Positions 55,257 to 63,872 of a DNA stretch of 64,000 bases are shown in pieces. Made by a program: the position numbers and the translations under genes. The stretch is taken from positions 62,001 to 126,000 of the forward strand of contig NZ_JAKJHS010000006.1 in the NCBI RefSeq assembly GCF_021648825.1. The letters run 5' to 3'. The notes under the pieces are model-generated. The model worked only from the letters and a program-made list of their open reading frames with translations, had not been told where the DNA came from and searched no databases. The stretch comes from Rhizobium halophilum (GTDB lineage Bacteria > Pseudomonadota > Alphaproteobacteria > Rhizobiales > Rhizobiaceae). Position 1 is the stretch's first letter; every line of letters begins with the position of its first letter.

Positions 55257-57038
55257 ATGTATAAGGCCCCCGTCGCGGATATTGCATTTACGCTCAATCA
55301 TGTGGCCGGTTTGGCGGATGCCATCGCAGCGGGCAAGCTCGGCGACCTTGGCGGGGATCTCGTGGACGCGATCCTTGAGGAGGCTGGCCGCTTCGCCTCA
55401 AATGAAATGGCACCGCTCGGCGAAATAGGGGACCGGCAAGGCGCGAGAGTTTCTGATGGTGTCGTGACGACGCCTGATGGGTGGCCAGACCTTTACCGGT
55501 CCTGGCGTGAAGGTGGCTGGAACGGCCTGACGGGTCCGGAAACCTATGGCGGTCAGAACCTGCCTCACATGCTCAACGTGGCGGCCCTGGAAATGTGGAA
55601 TTCCGCTTCCATGGCTTTCGCGTTGGCGCCGACACTAACCATGGGCGCCATCGAAGCGCTACACAAGCACGGCAGCGATGAGCTCAAGGCCAGATATCTG
55701 GAGAAGCTGGTCTCCGGCGAGTGGACCGGCACGATGAACCTGACGGAACCGCATGCCGGCTCGGATCTTGGTGTACTCAAGGCTCGTGCAGAACGCCGCG
55801 ACGACGGCACCTACCGGATCTTCGGCCAGAAGATCTACATCACCTGGGGCGAACACGACGCGGCCGACAACATCATCCATCTGGTTCTGGCCCGGCTGCC
55901 CGATGCGCCTGCCGGCACGCGAGGCATCTCGCTCTTCCTCGTGCCGAAGTTCCTGGTAAACGAGGATGGATCCCTCGGCGATCGCAACGATGTATTCTGT
56001 CATTCGCTGGAGCATAAGCTCGGCATCCACGGGTCGCCGACCTGCACGATGATCTATGGCGACGGCAAGTTCGGCGATGAAAAGGGCGCCATCGGCTGGC
56101 TGATCGGCGAGGAGAATAAGGGCTTGGCGTGCATGTTCACGATGATGAACAACGCCCGTCTCGCGGTTGGCATTCAGGGCGTTGCCATTGCAGAGGCGGC
56201 AACGCAGAAGGCGGTCGCCTTTGCGCGGGAGCGCACCCAGGGCAAGGCGCCCGGCTGGACAGGGACCGGCATGAGCCCGATCATCGAACATCCGGACGTC
56301 GCGCGCATGCTGCTGACCATGACGGCGCTGACGCAGGGCTCGCGCGCCATCTGCTATGCCTGCGCCCACGCTCTCGATATGGCCCACGGCACCGAGGGTG
56401 AGGACGCCAGGAACTGGGCAGAGCGGGCTGCTCTGTTGACGCCCATTGCTAAATCCTTCTCAACCGATGCCGGTGTGGATGTGGCTTCGTTGGGTATCCA
56501 GGTCCACGGGGGTATGGGCTTCATCGAGGAAACGGGTGCGGCGCGTTATCTTCGCGACGCCCGAATCGCGCCAATCTACGAAGGAACGAACGGCATCCAG
56601 GCCATTGACCTCGTGACGCGCAAGCTCCCGCTGTCGGGGGGCGCGCAGGTGACAGGGTTTATAGCTGAAATGAAGCAGATCGCAGAGCGGGTGCAGGCTG
56701 CGAACGAGGTTCGCTTCGGCGCGACCGCCGACCGCCTCACGTCCGCCATAGATGATCTCGAAACGACGACCGCCTGGCTGCTCAAGGCACAGAGCGAGGG
56801 GCGCACGGCCGAGGCTCTGGCCGGCGCGACGCCTTACCAACGCCTGTTCGGCCTGGTCCTGACAGGCGTCTATCTCGCCAAGGGCGCATTGACCCCGCTG
56901 GATGACGGCAAGGTGGATCGCCGGATTGCCCTTTGCGGCTTCGCTGCAGATAACCTGCTGCCCGAAACGGCGGCTCTCAAGCGGCAGGTGGTCGAGGGCT
57001 CGGAGAGCCTCAAAGCTGCCCGCGCAGTTCTGGCCTGA
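55257..57038 (+). CDS. Acyl-CoA dehydrogenase, long form with C-terminal extension
   Basis: FAD enzyme that forms the trans-2 double bond in acyl-CoA. The 593-aa protein has GTMNLTEPHAGSDLG, GIQVHGGMGFIEETGAARYL, and YEGTNGIQAIDL with Glu442 as the likely catalytic base, then an additional C-terminal four-helix-type region (about 470-593). This is the class that includes the dimethylsulfoniopropionate enzyme DmdC and many long-chain enzymes; the substrate is open. The crotonase gene follows after 10 bases, and a possible LiuR-like site lies upstream. Confidence 0.94.
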   Translation: MYKAPVADIAFTLNHVAGLADAIAAGKLGDLGGDLVDAILEEAGRFASNEMAPLGEIGDRQGARVSDGVVTTPDGWPDLYRSWREGGWNGLTGPETYGGQNLPHMLNVAALEMWNSASMAFALAPTLTMGAIEALHKHGSDELKARYLEKLVSGEWTGTMNLTEPHAGSDLGVLKARAERRDDGTYRIFGQKIYITWGEHDAADNIIHLVLARLPDAPAGTRGISLFLVPKFLVNEDGSLGDRNDVFCHSLEHKLGIHGSPTCTMIYGDGKFGDEKGAIGWLIGEENKGLACMFTMMNNARLAVGIQGVAIAEAATQKAVAFARERTQGKAPGWTGTGMSPIIEHPDVARMLLTMTALTQGSRAICYACAHALDMAHGTEGEDARNWAERAALLTPIAKSFSTDAGVDVASLGIQVHGGMGFIEETGAARYLRDARIAPIYEGTNGIQAIDLVTRKLPLSGGAQVTGFIAEMKQIAERVQAANEVRFGATADRLTSAIDDLETTTAWLLKAQSEGRTAEALAGATPYQRLFGLVLTGVYLAKGALTPLDDGKVDRRIALCGFAADNLLPETAALKRQVVEGSESLKAARAVLA

Positions 57039-57048
57039 GGAGACAGCG

Positions 57049-57810
57049 ATGACCGAGAACCATATCATCGTCGATCATCCGCAGACCCGCCCCGGCGTGA
57101 TGGTGATCCGGTTCAATCGTCCCGAGAAGAAGAATGCCATTACCGGCGCCATGTACGACCGGATGACGGCGGCCCTGCATGAGGCGAACAAGGAGGCCTC
57201 CATACGCGCCGTTGCGTTCTTGGGCACTGAAGGATGCTTTTCTGCGGGCAACGACATGGCAGACTTCATGGCTTATGCCATGGGCGGAGGGGGCAGGCCC
57301 ACGGCGGCCGACTTCCTCCAGGCGCTTGCGACTTGCGACAAGCCGCTCGTCTCGGGGATCGATGGGCTGGCCATCGGAATCGGAACGACCATCCATCTGC
57401 ATTGCGACATGACGATCGCCTCTAGCCGAAGCGTCTTGCGCACGCCGTTCGTCGATCTCGCCCTCGTGCCAGAGGCAGCTTCGAGCCTGATTGCACCGCG
57501 GGTCATGGGGCATCAACGGGCGTTTGCGATGCTGGCTGCAGGAGAGGGCTTTTCCGCTGAACAAGCTCGGGAGGCCGGTATCATCTGGAAGGTGGTTTCT
57601 CCCGATGCAGTCGAGAGAGAAACGCTTGCGCTGGCCGAAAGCCTTGCCGCCAAGCCACCGCATGCCCTGAGCATTGCCCGTAGCCTGATTCGCGGCAATG
57701 GTGACGATATCCTGGCGCGTATGGACGAAGAGCTTGTCCACTTCACGAAGCAGTTGCGCAGTGCCGAGGCTCGCGCCGCATTCGAAGCCTTCATGAGCCG
57801 GAAGGGTTGA
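57049..57810 (+). CDS. Crotonase-family protein, probable enoyl-CoA isomerase
   Basis: A 253-aa crotonase. The oxyanion hole sequence FSAGNDMADF is typical. Of the two hydratase Glu residues, the first is replaced (GIGTTIHLHCD, where hydratases read GGGCEL) and the second position reads FVDLALVPEAAS; Glu142 in VPEAASS is the position of the catalytic Glu of delta3,delta2-enoyl-CoA isomerases. It is therefore better read as an isomerase than as a hydratase. Directly downstream of the acyl-CoA dehydrogenase, with GAGGAGAC before the ATG. Confidence 0.88.
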   Translation: MTENHIIVDHPQTRPGVMVIRFNRPEKKNAITGAMYDRMTAALHEANKEASIRAVAFLGTEGCFSAGNDMADFMAYAMGGGGRPTAADFLQALATCDKPLVSGIDGLAIGIGTTIHLHCDMTIASSRSVLRTPFVDLALVPEAASSLIAPRVMGHQRAFAMLAAGEGFSAEQAREAGIIWKVVSPDAVERETLALAESLAAKPPHALSIARSLIRGNGDDILARMDEELVHFTKQLRSAEARAAFEAFMSRKG

Positions 57811-57824
57811 GACACTTCCGGCTC
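57795..57824 (+). terminator. Hairpin spanning the crotonase stop codon
   Basis: A 10-bp inverted repeat GAGCCGGAAG / CTTCCGGCTC; the TGA stop is in the 10-base loop. No U-run follows on either strand. It may end transcription of both this gene and the convergent peroxidase gene, or protect the mRNA ends. Confidence 0.5.
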
Positions 57825-57843
57825 TGGACACATGGATCACATC

Positions 57844-59418
57844 CTACGGCCCAACGGGATTGATGTCATTCACGAAGCGGATGAGGTCGGCCATGGTGAA
57901 GTGCCCGTCCTGCTGGCAAGGCAGTTCCGGCTTCCAGTTCGATCTGCGCCACGGGAAGGATTCAGTATCGCCGTGGACCATGCCGAGGAAGGTCTCGGCG
58001 ACTATGGTGGATGCCATCGGTCCCAGCCTCTGCCCCTGGTGGTAGTGCTCCGCTTCTTTCAGCACATAGTACCAAAGCGGCGTTGCCTCGTGCAGGCCGT
58101 GCTTCTTCGCAGCCGCCCCATCAGAACCTGCTGCGACCTCCTCCGGCGTCATCGGCTCAATGTTCATCGCGCGACAGATGGCCTGGCCTGACGGCAAGCC
58201 GATCTGCACGCCGCGGCGCAGATTGCGGAAAGCCAGATTTGCTTCGCGCTCCTCCTGCTCAGTCGGATCGCTCCGCAAACCTGGGAGCTTGTGCAGGGAA
58301 GGCGCGATGAACGGATCGAGTTTGCGCGAGAAATTGAAGCCGAAATCTGGACCACCTTCACCCTCAATATCGAAAAACCGCCGCCAGTCGATCGCCCAGT
58401 TGGACGGCAGTTGCTTTTGAGGTGACGGTGGAGGTTCAGGCGGCTCAGGTGCGAGTTCTCCGACGATCTTCCCTGATTTCCCGGTAAAGAAGAAGAGAAG
58501 GCCAAGCGTACCATTGGCGAAGGTGCCGGGCTCTGGTCCGAACACCCTGTTGTGGCTGTAGGTCTCGCGGATCATCGAATGACCGAGCCGATAGCAGGCT
58601 GCAGCAAACTCTGCCGGCATGTAAGGTCGGAGCTTGAAGCGATAAAAGCGGCGGCCGTCCTTCTTGATCCTGTTGATCAGTCCGGGCTCCGTCAGCCGTT
58701 CGACAAAGTCGAAGAGCACGATCCACTGGTAGTGCCACGTCACGATGCGGCGGGCCTCCAGGAACAGGGCCGTTCCTTGCAGCGTTGATCCGCCGTCCTT
58801 CAGCCAGTCCACCACGGCGTTGTGGAACTTCAGCATCAGCAAATGCAACTGCGCCACAAGCAGGTTCTCGTCGTTGCGCTCATCAAAGATTAGCGCATGC
58901 CCTACCTGGTTGCGCGGTAGGTCGTTGGGCTGAGACGGGATCTGGTTTCCATTCTGATCCGGCGACTCACCCGTGCGACCGATCAGCAGCTTCGGCACGA
59001 TCTTGAATGTGTCCTGGTCTCGCTGATAGAGATAAGGGTGGATCGCTGGCCCATCGCCGTAGAGCGAATCTAGATCCAGTGCGGGCGTTCGAAAGTTCTG
59101 CGTCGCCTTCGGATCGGCCTTCTGCTGGTCGAGCGGCGTGGTGTCCAGCGTGATGTCGTGGTCGATGAATTGGCCGAGATAGGTATAGCCGGCCGGGATC
59201 TTTTGGTTGTCGCCGCTCGTATCGGGGTTCTCCCCCGGTTGTCCCTTGTCTCTCATCGCTTTGGCGAGTTCGAAGAGAGCTTCGTCATCTGCATGGAGCG
59301 GCAGAAGGTGCGGGAACATCTTTCCGAACTTCCCGGGATCTCCAATGCCGTCGAAAGAATGCAGCGTTTCGCGCTTCATGCCGCGAACGCCATGGCCATG
59401 CATGGCAATGTCCGTCAT
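57844..59418 (-). CDS. Animal-type haem peroxidase family protein, 524 aa
   Basis: Bacterial member of the animal haem peroxidase (peroxidase-cyclooxygenase) superfamily. Conserved sites: YLGQFIDHDITLD with distal His87 and the neighbouring Asp86 and Asp88, LDLDSLYGDG, EARRIVTWHYQW and RLGHSMIRETY with the proximal His280. No signal peptide is present, so it is probably cytosolic, or exported by a route not visible here. The ATG at 59418 has AGGGGGAC upstream. It likely uses hydrogen peroxide to oxidise halide, tyrosine or other substrates; the real substrate is unknown. Stand-alone gene flanked by convergent and co-directional genes. Confidence 0.9.
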   Translation of the reverse strand: MTDIAMHGHGVRGMKRETLHSFDGIGDPGKFGKMFPHLLPLHADDEALFELAKAMRDKGQPGENPDTSGDNQKIPAGYTYLGQFIDHDITLDTTPLDQQKADPKATQNFRTPALDLDSLYGDGPAIHPYLYQRDQDTFKIVPKLLIGRTGESPDQNGNQIPSQPNDLPRNQVGHALIFDERNDENLLVAQLHLLMLKFHNAVVDWLKDGGSTLQGTALFLEARRIVTWHYQWIVLFDFVERLTEPGLINRIKKDGRRFYRFKLRPYMPAEFAAACYRLGHSMIRETYSHNRVFGPEPGTFANGTLGLLFFFTGKSGKIVGELAPEPPEPPPSPQKQLPSNWAIDWRRFFDIEGEGGPDFGFNFSRKLDPFIAPSLHKLPGLRSDPTEQEEREANLAFRNLRRGVQIGLPSGQAICRAMNIEPMTPEEVAAGSDGAAAKKHGLHEATPLWYYVLKEAEHYHQGQRLGPMASTIVAETFLGMVHGDTESFPWRRSNWKPELPCQQDGHFTMADLIRFVNDINPVGP

Positions 59419-59556
59419 GACAGTCCCCCTGATGATACAGCCAATGGTTACCTCCCTGTCGAAGGCAATATCTATGATTGCATCTGGGCAGATTGGCCGC
59501 AACCAACCGGTGTATCAACCGCAAGGACACAGATGGTTGTAGTCTGGCCGGAAGGG

Positions 59557-60801
59557 CTACCGCTCCAGCAGGGCGACTGCCTCCACATGTGTCGACCAGA
59601 GAAACTGGTCAACCGGCGTGACGGAGCGGACGGCGTATCCGCTGTCGACGAGGATCTTGAGATCTCGTGCAAGCGTGAACGGATTGCAGCTGACGGCCGC
59701 AATCTTGCGGACACCGGACCGGGCAAGTTCCTTCACCTGCACCTCTGCTCCGGCGCGCGGCGGATCGAAGACGACGGCGTCGAAGACCTTGAGTTCCTGC
59801 GCCGTGAGCGGTCGCCGGAACAGATCGCGTTTTTCCACGCTCACCGGCTTCAGGCCTTGAGTGTTGCGGGCAGCATGGTCGAGCGCTTTCAACGGCTTCT
59901 CCTCGCCCTCCACGGCATGGACTCGCGCCTTCCTGGCAAGACGAAGAGCGAATGTGCCGGACCCGGCAAAAAGGTCGAGCACACGCTTCGCTTTTCCCAT
60001 GTGGGAAAGCACAAGCTCCGCCATTGCATCCTCGGCCTCCCTCGTTGCCTGCATGAAAGCACCGGGAGGAGGGGAGACCAGAGACCCACCAAAATCGACG
60101 AGGGGCTTCTGCGGCTCGACGAGAATTTCTCCGTTGAAGGATACGCGAGCAATGCCCTTCGCGGCCAGCACGGTTTCAATGATCCGCCTGCGCTGTTTTT
60201 CTGCCACGGGCTTCGGTCCCTCAGCAGCCAGATCCAGTCCCGAAAGCGTCTCCGTGACCGTCACCCGGAAGGTCTCTGAGCTGCCGGCAAGCGCTGAAGC
60301 GACAGTTCGGATCGCAGCCCGACGCTCGGTGATCCCGGGCGAGGCGATCGGACATTCCTCAACAGAGACGATGTGGTTGGTTTCGGCGCGATTGAAACCC
60401 ATCAGCAGGCCCTTCTCCGTCATGCGCGCAGAAAAGACCACGCGCCGGCGCTGCCCCAACGCGCAGGCGATTAGCGGCGCAACCGGAACATCGAGCCCCC
60501 GAGCCTTCAAGGCGTCGATCACTAGATCGCGCTTGAAGGCCTGGTATGGCACGTCGGAGAGATGCTGCAGCACGCAGCCGCCGCAGGCGTCACGATCCGG
60601 GTTGAAATGCCGGCATGGCGGCACAGCTCGTTCGGCGGAGGCAGCCGAGGTCGATATCAGGGTGCCGTGGTTGCCGTTACGCGCTATCGCGACCGTTTCC
60701 CCAGGTAGCGCATGAGCAACATAGATCGGGCCATTCGGCCCATGCGCGATTCCGTGCCCCTTGGCGCCCAAACGTGTGATGGTAACAGTCTCTGTCGTCA
60801 T
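59557..60801 (-). CDS. RumA/RlmD-type RNA (uracil-C5)-methyltransferase
   Basis: Methylates C5 of uridine in 23S rRNA (RlmD/RlmC type) or tRNA (TrmA type). The 414-aa protein has an N-terminal TRAM domain (TITRLGAKGHGIAHGPNG), an iron-sulfur Cys set (CRHFNPDRDACGGC and a later Cys in VEECPI), the SAM motif DLFAGSGTFAL, DPPRAG and the catalytic Cys in SCNP. It overlaps tlyA by 4 bases, so the two RNA methyltransferases are made together. Which uridine is modified is not decided here. Confidence 0.92.
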   Translation of the reverse strand: MTTETVTITRLGAKGHGIAHGPNGPIYVAHALPGETVAIARNGNHGTLISTSAASAERAVPPCRHFNPDRDACGGCVLQHLSDVPYQAFKRDLVIDALKARGLDVPVAPLIACALGQRRRVVFSARMTEKGLLMGFNRAETNHIVSVEECPIASPGITERRAAIRTVASALAGSSETFRVTVTETLSGLDLAAEGPKPVAEKQRRRIIETVLAAKGIARVSFNGEILVEPQKPLVDFGGSLVSPPPGAFMQATREAEDAMAELVLSHMGKAKRVLDLFAGSGTFALRLARKARVHAVEGEEKPLKALDHAARNTQGLKPVSVEKRDLFRRPLTAQELKVFDAVVFDPPRAGAEVQVKELARSGVRKIAAVSCNPFTLARDLKILVDSGYAVRSVTPVDQFLWSTHVEAVALLER

Positions 60802-61553
60802 GTCTTTCGTCCTGCAAGCAGGAACTCCTGGTTGCCGTCGCCGCCCGAGATGGGGGAGGGGACCACGCCGAGGCTGGCCCAGCCAATGTCATCCGTCAGC
60901 CAGCGCTCGAGATCAGCGGCGATTGCCGGTGCCGTTTCGGGTTGCTTGAGTAGGCCGCCTTTGCCAATTGCGTCTCGTCCTGCCTCGAATTGTGGCTTCA
61001 CGAGAAGCACGCATATGGCACCGGATTCTGCCATGTTCAACGCTGGCGGCAGCGCGAGCTTCAGCGAAATGAACGAGACGTCTGAAACGACAAGGGAAAC
61101 AGGTCTGCCGTTGAGATCCCCTCGGGCGAGCTCCCGCGCATTCAATCCTTCCAGATTCGTCACTCGCGGATCATCGCGGAGCGATGGGTGCATCTGGCCA
61201 TGCCCCACATCGAGGGCTGTCACGTGCGCTGCACCGCGCTCCAGAAGAACCTGGGTGAAACCACCCGTAGAGGCACCAACGTCAAGGCAGGATCTGCCGG
61301 AGGCCGTTAGCTTGAAGTAGTCCAGCGCCGCGAGCAGCTTGAGCGCTGCACGCGAGACATAGCCCTGCGCGGGATCTTCAATCTCCAGAACAACATCGCG
61401 TGTGAAGGTCTGACCCGGCTTGGTGACGGTTTCTCCGTTGACCTTAATGGTTCCCCGTACCACGGCGTCACGGGCACGCGACCGGCTTTCGAAGAAGCGG
61501 AGGGAGACGAGCAACTGATCGAGCCGTTGCGGCGGTGAGATAGGCGACATCAT
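60798..61553 (-). CDS. tlyA: TlyA-family rRNA methyltransferase
   Basis: TlyA-family 2'-O-methyltransferase (in mycobacteria C1409 of 16S and C1920 of 23S rRNA); also annotated as hemolysin A. The 251-aa protein has an N-terminal S4 RNA-binding domain (RLDQLLVSLRFFESRSRARD) and a FtsJ-like domain with DVGASTGGFTQVLLERGA and LVVSDVSFISLKLALP. Two ATGs stand in tandem at the start (61553 and 61550). It diverges from the chemoreceptor gene; in rhizobia tlyA usually follows dxs, and here the chemoreceptor lies between them. Confidence 0.94.
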   Translation of the reverse strand: MMSPISPPQRLDQLLVSLRFFESRSRARDAVVRGTIKVNGETVTKPGQTFTRDVVLEIEDPAQGYVSRAALKLLAALDYFKLTASGRSCLDVGASTGGFTQVLLERGAAHVTALDVGHGQMHPSLRDDPRVTNLEGLNARELARGDLNGRPVSLVVSDVSFISLKLALPPALNMAESGAICVLLVKPQFEAGRDAIGKGGLLKQPETAPAIAADLERWLTDDIGWASLGVVPSPISGGDGNQEFLLAGRKT

Positions 61554-61716
61554 GTCTCAATGGGTCCGTTTTCCCCATTGTGCAAGGGTTCTGATAGCCT
61601 GGCCCTGCCGGTGGAAGGCTCAAGCGAGAATGGTCGCCGGCTTTTCAATGGAATTTTAAGGCGGATGCGATTCTGTTCTGCAGCGCCGAGGATCTGGCGC
61701 CACTGTTGCCGACCGC

Positions 61717-61731
61717 CCGAAATCATTTCGG
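61717..61731 (+). promoter_or_regulatory. 15-bp palindrome upstream of the chemoreceptor gene
   Basis: CCGAAAT-C-ATTTCGG, perfect apart from the central base, 34 bases upstream of the preferred ATG. A candidate operator in the divergent tlyA/chemoreceptor region. Confidence 0.4.
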
Positions 61732-61765
61732 ACGTCGGATCTCGCAGTCATTTATGGCGGAAAAC

Positions 61766-63811
61766 ATGTCACTCCGAAATCTCTCCTTGAACAAGAAGCT
61801 TATTGGCACCTTCGCCGCAGTCATGTCCATCTGCCTTCTGGCGTCGGCGGGCGTCTTTTGGCAGGTGGTGCAATTGACCCGCGCGTCTGTGGAGCAGACG
61901 AAGGCAAATAGCATCCTCCACCATGTAGACAGTGCGCTGGAAGCCCTCCTCGAGCAGGCCGTCAATCAACGCGGCTACCTCCTGTTTCGAAGCGAGAGCA
62001 CCTACAACGCCGTTTTCGCCGAGCGCGAGAAGATGCTCAGGGAAATCGAGGAGGCCAAGACGGCGGCCGCCAATCAGCCTGCGCTTATTGCTTCTCTCGA
62101 CCAGATGCGCGCCGCCGCCGATGCTTTCCACAAGGAGCTCAGCGAGCCGCAGATGGCAGCTGCCAAGACGAGCGAGGCACCCATTTCAGAAATCGTCGCG
62201 ATTGGCACGACGGGCCAGTTGGACGCGTTCCGCCAAGCCGCGACCAAGATCAAGAGCGAGGTAACCGCGCTCACCGACGCCATGCAGGCACGCCAGGAAG
62301 CTGCACAGTGGAACGTCATGATGGCGCTGCTGATCGGTGGCGCCGCGGCGGCCGTCTTTGCAACGGGCTTGGTCTGGGCATTGTCACGTGCCATCGTCAC
62401 GCCCATCGTCGGCATGACCCAAGCCATGTCGCAGCTCGCCGGCGGGAATCATGACATCGAGGTCCCGGCGCTCGATCGCGGTGACGAGGTGGGCCACATG
62501 GCCCAGGCGGTTGCGGTCTTCAAGGATGCGGCCATCGCGAAGCGCCGTCTCGAGCGCGATAGCGAAGCGGCCCGCACTGCGGCCGAACGCGAGCGCTCGA
62601 GCAACGATGAACTGAAAGCACAAGAAGCAAAGCAGATAGAGTTTGCCGTCGACTCACTCGCCAAGGCTTTGGCAGGGCTCTCGAACGGTGATGTCGCATA
62701 CCGCATTGAAGCACCGTTTGCGGGCAGTCTGGACCGCCTGCGCACGGACTTCAACGAAGCGGCCTCGAAGTTGCAGACTGCCCTTCAGTCAGTGGGTTCT
62801 AATGCTGCCGCCATCAATGCCGGCGCCGATGAAATCCGTGTGGCCGCCGACAACCTCGCCCGCCGAACGGAACAGCAGGCGGCTTCGGTCGAACAGACGG
62901 CCGCTGCCCTGGAGGAAGTCACGACCACCGTTAAGGATGCCGCCATGCGCGCCGAGGATGTTGGCAAGCGCGTCGAGCGAACCCGCGCCGGCGCTGAAAA
63001 ATCCGGTGACGTGGTCCGGCGCGCCGTGAGCGCAATGGGCGAAATCTCCAAGTCCTCCGGGGAGATCATCAAGATCATCAGCGTCATCGACGACATCGCC
63101 TTCCAGACCAACCTGCTGGCGCTCAATGCGGGCGTGGAAGCGGCGCGGGCCGGCGAGGCCGGTAAGGGTTTTGCAGTGGTCGCCCAGGAAGTGCGCGAAC
63201 TTGCCCAACGTTCCGCCAATGCAGCAAAGGAAATCAAGTCACTGATCACCACCTCGTCGGATCAGGTGGATTCGGGCGTGGCTCTCGTGGGGGAAACCGG
63301 CGAGGCGCTGGAAGCAATTGTTGGTGAGGTTCAGGAGATCAGCGAACACATCAAAGCGATCGTTATCTCTACCCGCGAACAATCGACGGGCCTTCAGGAA
63401 ATCAACCTAGCCGTCAACACAATGGATCAAGGCACGCAGCAGAACGCTGCCATGGTTGAACAGCAGACCGCGGCAAGCCGTTCGCTGGCCGGCGAGGCCG
63501 AAGCGCTAAACAGCCTGCTGCGTCAGTTTAATCTGGGTACGCAGCCGGCGAGCCGGACGCCCGCGCCCAAAGTTCAAAACACGGGATCTGCACCCAAGCC
63601 CGTTGCTCCTGCCTCGGTTGTCGCTCCGTCATCTGCGTCGGCGCCAAGATCCTCCGCAAGACCCGTTACGGCACGCGGCCCTGCGGCTGCGACGACGACC
63701 TCCCGTCCTGCCCCATCGCCGGCCAACGCTCTCCACGGCAAGCTGTCAGCCGCCTTCGGCAGCACCTCAGTCGCCGCAAAGCCGAGCGAGGACAACTGGG
63801 AAGAGTTCTGA
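61766..63811 (+). CDS. Methyl-accepting chemotaxis protein with CHASE3-like sensor domain
   Basis: A 681-aa chemoreceptor: membrane helix 12-32, a periplasmic helical domain (about 33-181) of CHASE3 type with the signature NQRGYLL (67-73), membrane helix 182-206, HAMP region (about 206-260, with a second HAMP-like stretch near 290-340), and a methyl-accepting signalling domain whose hairpin tip is near 441 ([17 protein letters not shown]). A Pro/Ala/Ser-rich linker leads to the terminal pentapeptide NWEEF, the tether for CheR/CheB. ATG 61766 has GGCGGAAAAC upstream; ATG 61754 is an alternative. The ligand is unknown. Confidence 0.93.
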   Translation: MSLRNLSLNKKLIGTFAAVMSICLLASAGVFWQVVQLTRASVEQTKANSILHHVDSALEALLEQAVNQRGYLLFRSESTYNAVFAEREKMLREIEEAKTAAANQPALIASLDQMRAAADAFHKELSEPQMAAAKTSEAPISEIVAIGTTGQLDAFRQAATKIKSEVTALTDAMQARQEAAQWNVMMALLIGGAAAAVFATGLVWALSRAIVTPIVGMTQAMSQLAGGNHDIEVPALDRGDEVGHMAQAVAVFKDAAIAKRRLERDSEAARTAAERERSSNDELKAQEAKQIEFAVDSLAKALAGLSNGDVAYRIEAPFAGSLDRLRTDFNEAASKLQTALQSVGSNAAAINAGADEIRVAADNLARRTEQQAASVEQTAAALEEVTTTVKDAAMRAEDVGKRVERTRAGAEKSGDVVRRAVSAMGEISKSSGEIIKIISVIDDIAFQTNLLALNAGVEAARAGEAGKGFAVVAQEVRELAQRSANAAKEIKSLITTSSDQVDSGVALVGETGEALEAIVGEVQEISEHIKAIVISTREQSTGLQEINLAVNTMDQGTQQNAAMVEQQTAASRSLAGEAEALNSLLRQFNLGTQPASRTPAPKVQNTGSAPKPVAPASVVAPSSASAPRSSARPVTARGPAAATTTSRPAPSPANALHGKLSAAFGSTSVAAKPSEDNWEEF

Positions 63812-63827
63812 ACCTGATCTGCGAGGG

Positions 63828-63862
63828 AAATGCAAAGGGCGGTTTAACCGCCCTTTGCATTT
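63828..63862 (+). terminator. Bidirectional terminator between the chemoreceptor and dxs
   Basis: A 15-bp stem AAATGCAAAGGGCGG / CCGCCCTTTGCATTT with a loop of about 5 bases, 16 bases after the chemoreceptor stop and 10 bases before the dxs stop. A-rich and T-rich flanks can serve both convergent genes. Confidence 0.85.
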
Positions 63863-63872
63863 GCGTTTGGTC

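Noticed and set aside
57811-57843. Frameshift or truncation at the crotonase/peroxidase junction
   Set aside because: Both genes have full-length products with complete C-termini; the short gap is an ordinary convergent junction.
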